Positions 59,240-64,000 of a DNA stretch of 64,000 nt are shown one piece after another; positions within the stretch are counted from its first letter, which is position 1, and the number at the start of each line of letters is the position of its first letter. A program made the translations under genes and the position numbers. The stretch comes from Agelaius tricolor (lineage: Eukaryota; Chordata; Aves; Passeriformes; Icteridae). The stretch is taken from NCBI GenBank assembly GCA_023055355.1, contig JALJCS010000002.1:83353001-83417000 (forward strand), read 5' to 3'. The notes under the pieces were generated by a model, which was given only the letters and a program-made list of their open reading frames with translations, was not told where the DNA came from and ran no database searches.

Positions 59240-62200
59240 ACAGAGAATTATAATGATCACATTTGACCCTGTACATCCTCCCACCTGCTCCCTTACAAAG
59301 CTCCTGCCAAAAAATCTGTTTTGTAACGTGAAGTAGTAACTCATCATGAATTAAATCAGTACAGAAGTTATGGTGTCTCTGCCTCCCTGATTTGGACTGT
59401 ATTTCTCTACCAATAACACTTTTTCCTCCAGAGGATGCAGCAGAAACTGATGCTACCCAAGGATGAGGGGGCTGCTCCAGATTGCAGCTGCAAGGAAGTG
59501 CAAAATGGTGACATGGCAAAATCTTACTGATTCTTTCTCTCTTCCCAGGCACAGATAAATATCACATCTTCTATATTCCCCACGGGTCTCAGGAGCAAAA
59601 TTTCTAAGATAACCTAGGCCGTACAATGCTCTCTATTGTATGTGCAGGGCTAATGGCATCCCAGCCAGCCAAGAAATGCAACTTTCAAAGGCCAGAATCA
59701 CAGGGGCAGTATCACCTAATGGAAGAAATAGATGGGTTTGCTAGATGGATCTTTAAATTTTGAATTGTCCTCTAAACCACTTGCATTTATTTTTGACCTG
59801 CAGGTGTATTTGCATAGCCATAAAGGGATACTTGAGAAAAATATCAAGTTGGATTCAAACACTTTTGAAACTGCATATTGAACAAATGGTCCCAAAGCAT
59901 TTAAGAAATCAACCAACTGGGCTCTTTTCTCTTTCTTTCTCCACCTGGTTCAATGCAAGTGGTAATGGTTTAATTTTTCATTGGGAATTTCTACTCCCTG
60001 AAAGACACATATGCCTGCAGAGGACAGTTGGGGGCATAAACTGACTGATGTCTCCAGGTACTTATTTATATTTGATCCTGTCTAAGGGCCTTCTTCCATG
60101 TAGCTCCTTCTATGTAGCCTTGGAGTGAAGATGCATAAAGTGTCCCTGGCAGAGCCCTTTCAAATGTGGCAACCTTATGAGACCACTTCCTCTTTTTTCT
60201 GTAACAAAGCAAGTACTCCAAAGATGAAGGAATAATTATTTTGTCAGTTTAATGCAACTCAAATCTTCCTGAACTTCTGCACTGAAGCTCTCTGGGCTCT
60301 AATTTACTGGGAAATTTGTCATTTGTTTTATTCATTGTGTAGGTTAAAAATTTATCTCAAGTGCAAAGGTGACTTTTTTCAAAAACCTTCCTTGGCTCAA
60401 AGAGCTGAGCCATTGTCAAGGTGAAGGTGAGTGTAAGGCACTCATCACAAAACAGCCCCACCAGGACCTAAACCAGAGGATTTTCAGCAGTGGTTGATAG
60501 CACAAATAATTCTGAGTACCCTGCACACATCTGTTTCAAGCTGTCTGAAACACAGTGCTTATCTGAAAGAAGAAGGGAAGGGATACTTTCTTTCCATATG
60601 GATTTGTCAAACTGTTCCACATGAATTAAGATTGCTTTTATATCAGGCTTGAAGGGGAAAAACAAGAAATTAATATTAAGCATTTTGTTTTTTAAAGACA
60701 ACTCCCCTGTATTTTATACTGCCAAACAAGCTGCAGAAACTTAATCTGGGCAAAACCATAGTATATTTTTAGATAAAAATCTGTGCTGAGAAAATTATTG
60801 GCAACAGCTTGCTGTCAATGTGCATCAGTGAGGCTCCAGACTTTTTTCTGTTGTGGATCTGGGACTATTCAGCATTTTCATAGACTATTGTACTCTGTTT
60901 GGGAGCCATCTACTGAGTTTGTAGTTAATTAATAATAACAACCATATTGTTGCACAGACAGCTGTTAACCAGCAAACAGCTGCACTGCTGGCTGGGAGGC
61001 AATTCTGCTGTGGGGGATTCTGATGTGCCCCCCATGTGCTGCCATGAGCTCAGAGGTACAAACTCTCTCCAGGAGAGTGTGGCAGTAACAAATTTTATGA
61101 AAATGGGTTACAAATTCATTGATAATGGAACCTTCTCAATCCTGCACTCTGTAACTGCTCCCATTTTATTTTTCTCTTCCAAGGATGCTTTATACTGTTG
61201 GCAGGAATGACAGTGGTTGCCCAGTCAATCCAATGTTGTTCAACTTTGCATCCTGGAAAATTCTGCCCTCCCAAAGACACCCTCCTTTGTCTCTTTGGTC
61301 CTATCATGTATTATTCTCTTCCCTCATAATATCTGTTTTCTTCGACTTAATCACTCCTTGTCTTAAATAATAGCTAAATTACATAGATATTTTGGCTTGG
61401 TTTCTGAGTTTTTTTCCTTCTTTAAAACTTTTTGCTATTATGTGTTGCTTTTTGTTTAGGCTTCTGAAATAGTTGACAAAAAACCTTCTCCCTGTGAGCT
61501 TTTCATGCCGGCAAAAGGCTGAAAAATTGACGGAGTACCAGTCTGCCTTAAGTGCAGTTTTGTGTCTTCATTATTTGGGAGCAGAAGTTTCAAAGAGATA
61601 GGGCTGGACTCTAGAGAGGATTTAAGCATTGCAACTCAACAGCATTTAATTTTAGGTACCCGAATATATTTAAAGTGAGCAACACACAGTAAAAACAAAT
61701 TCAGGGATTTCTACATATGCATGGGAAAAATTCCAAGACCAAAAGTGAGAGTACAGAAGCCTAATTGATTTTGGAAGAATGTTAGAATGGCTAGCATGTA
61801 CCACATTGAGCTGATTGACACAATTCAACCTTGCTTGCTCTCCACTGCCTCCACAGTCCAGTGCTGGGGCCTCTTACGTACAGGGAGTAAAAAATGAGCA
61901 GCCAAGTCATCAGCTCAAACAACCCTTTCTTCCAGGAAGGAAAACACTGGTATCCCCTCATGTCTGGAAGTAGACCACCTGATTTATTAAGGTAATCTCT
62001 GCTTCTGTAAGCATGCAGACAACTAGGAAGAGAATCAGGTTTCTTAAACAATTATTAGATGTAGAAATGTCTCCCTCCCCCTTCTTTTGTTCAACCAATT
62101 TACTCCTGTCTTTCTGAAATACTCCATAAATATGAGATTACAGACACTCATATAATACTGGTACAGTTGTTCCAGCCTTGTATGGATTGTATTAGCTATT

Positions 62201-64000
62201 TTGGAAACCAGAAGGTGATGTTTTGTGATTTTGTATTTCTCCTAAAAATTCTGCTTATTTTTTCCTGAATCATCCATGAAGTCATCTGAAAGGTGACTGT
62301 TCATGCACAAATCTTGCAATATTATACCCAGTCACAGGAGCAGGAACGAAACTATTTCCTCAGCACCTGGTAAATGGGCCAAATGCAGCACTACATGAAC
62401 TTACTCCTAGATGCCTATTTAGTCCTCAACAAATGAACATTCAAGTGGAATAGCCTGGGCAGAGAAAAGTCCTACATGAAGTTCCTACAGCCATTTATTT
62501 TTTTCATCAGAGCACATATTTTTGATTTCCTGACTCCTATATTCTGGATAAGGGCATGAACTGCTGAATACATGGATCATGGATCTGATTTGTCTTCACT
62601 CTAAAGCTGAAAGAATTATTATTCCTCTGATGTTCTTTGGGCTTACCTATGAGATAAACGCCAAGTAGGTTGTAGCAACAACAAAGCATAACCTCATAGG
62701 TCAGCAAGTACTGAGAGAATACAGACCTCAACAGGGCTCTGCTGGGTTGTCTCACATGTCAGTAACCTCAGTTCTGACAGTCACCTATGAGTCTTCCATG
62801 CATAAATTGTGTTCTATATTAAATAAAAACATTTTTTTAAAAAATCTGATTCTGAGATCATTAACACTTATTTCCCACTATTTTCCTCAAATTAATTCCT
62901 TGGGGTATATTGAAGTTATGGGAAAGGAGACATTTGTCATACAAACATGGGGATAAATAAGGAAAGAAAGGTGAAAAGAGTGCAACATTTGCTTCAGTAG
63001 GGGTGAGTGGTGTCACTGGCCATTAGTGTACTTCAGGGAGATCAGCTTTTTGGTCCTGTTACAAAGTGTGTAAAGTGTTCATTAAAGAATTCTACTTTCT
63101 GTCATGGGAGAGGGAGGAGGTAGATAAGACCTTTTTTCTTCATTGCTTTGTATGATGACAAATATTTTACAATAAAAATTCACAAAGCCAGCCATTCTAA
63201 GTGATGCAGTCTCAGAGGGGTGATCTCTCTGTCCTGTTCTTGATTGCTTTGTGTTAGAGTTCAACCAATGTTTGATTGCTGTAGGATGAGAGCTGGATGT
63301 GTCACCCAGGGATGTTTCCTTTCCATGCTGGAAATGAGGCATAAGCCAAGAGGGACAACTCCCACCCCATCTCCCTGCCTGGATACCTTTTCCTTCCTCC
63401 CTGTAACCCAAGGAATAAGGGCTGCCCTTGACACTCCAAATTCTTGCTATTTTTCACTCCTCTGAGCCCAGATTTGCAACTTTCCTCACTGTGTTTAATT
63501 GAAGGAAAAGTGGAATCTAAGGCAGTGGTAAAGCTCATCACAATTTTTATACACATTTCATGGTTTCTTTCACTGTAGTCTTCAGTTCAACCTGGAGGAA
63601 CTCAGATACATTTGAAACTTCTCTTGTTTCTATTAAATTTATTTGAAGTTGGCAATAGGTTCAAATTTGAGAGAGATAAGGATTATTACAATATCAGCCT
63701 TTTTCTCTCAGGAAACTGCACTTAGAAAAACATAATCAGTGGAACTAGAAAGAAGTAATCTAATTTGTTTTCTTCCTAGTACTTGTTATGTTGCAAACAG
63801 ATGGCAATTGCTGCATATTGTTTGGAAGTCTCTTATTTTATGAAGTACATATAATTTATATGGTAAACAAAATTACATGCTAACATATTTCTGTGACATT
63901 TTCTGTCCTCTTTTTTTAAAATCCAAAAAATAGCGTGTATTTAAAATTCTTCAATTGAAAAATATGAGAGCACAGATAAAAAACTCAAAGAAATCTTGAA

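Larger units (their letters stand above)
57561..64000. other. Unique DNA, no gene recognised
   Basis: No gene, RNA or interspersed repeat that I can support up to the window end. It contains the A run and the splice-acceptor-like site listed separately. Open frames are short, up to about 109 codons, and overlap between strands. Confidence 0.6.

Noticed and set aside
59696..59730. 'CAGAATCACAGGGGCAG' as another CR1 tail
   Set aside because: Only the first dozen bases resemble the tail. The expected 'gttggaaggga' block does not follow.

Overview
The window looks like AT-rich vertebrate nuclear DNA, most likely from a songbird. It holds at least seven CR1-type LINE fragments, the dominant retrotransposon of birds and reptiles. 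It also holds two solo LTRs that I recognise from memory as passerine endogenous-retrovirus types. I see no operons, bacterial gene spacing, rRNA, tRNA, CRISPR array or phage genes. The many open frames of 60-200 codons overlap on both strands, have no recognisable domains, and look like chance ORFs or fragments of repeats. I therefore call no intact protein-coding gene. The window reads as an intergenic gene desert or the inside of a very long intron.

Layout. Bases 7-330 hold a decayed, unidentified coding remnant, probably a processed pseudogene. Bases 331-15117 are essentially unique sequence. At 15118-16408 a plus-strand CR1 is split by a 396-bp solo LTR (15398-15793) with a perfect 6-bp target duplication. 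A T/G-only low-complexity tract follows at 16744-16918. Two short CR1 3' ends on the minus strand lie at 20207 and 20988. At 25160-27037 is an 1878-bp solo LTR with a 5-bp target duplication. It is CpG-rich and carries an internal minisatellite of five units in two length classes. Further CR1 pieces lie at 32793 (-), 37630 (+), 42502 (+, weak) and 51521 (-). A nested pair on the minus strand fills 55101-57560. The last 6.4 kb is unique, with a 20-nt A run and a strong splice-acceptor-like site.

The most interesting items are: the young LTR with its tandem-repeat block, whose two long units differ only in one A-run; a 97-bp imperfect palindrome at 50570-50666 whose outer arms and central palindrome share one centre; and the CR1-within-CR1 insertion, in which the inserted copy has lost its reverse-transcriptase core across an apparent 6-nt microhomology. 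No genes act together here. What the window records is successive retrotransposon insertions, recombination between LTRs, and short tandem duplications. Repeat family names come from recognition by eye and need a repeat-library search.
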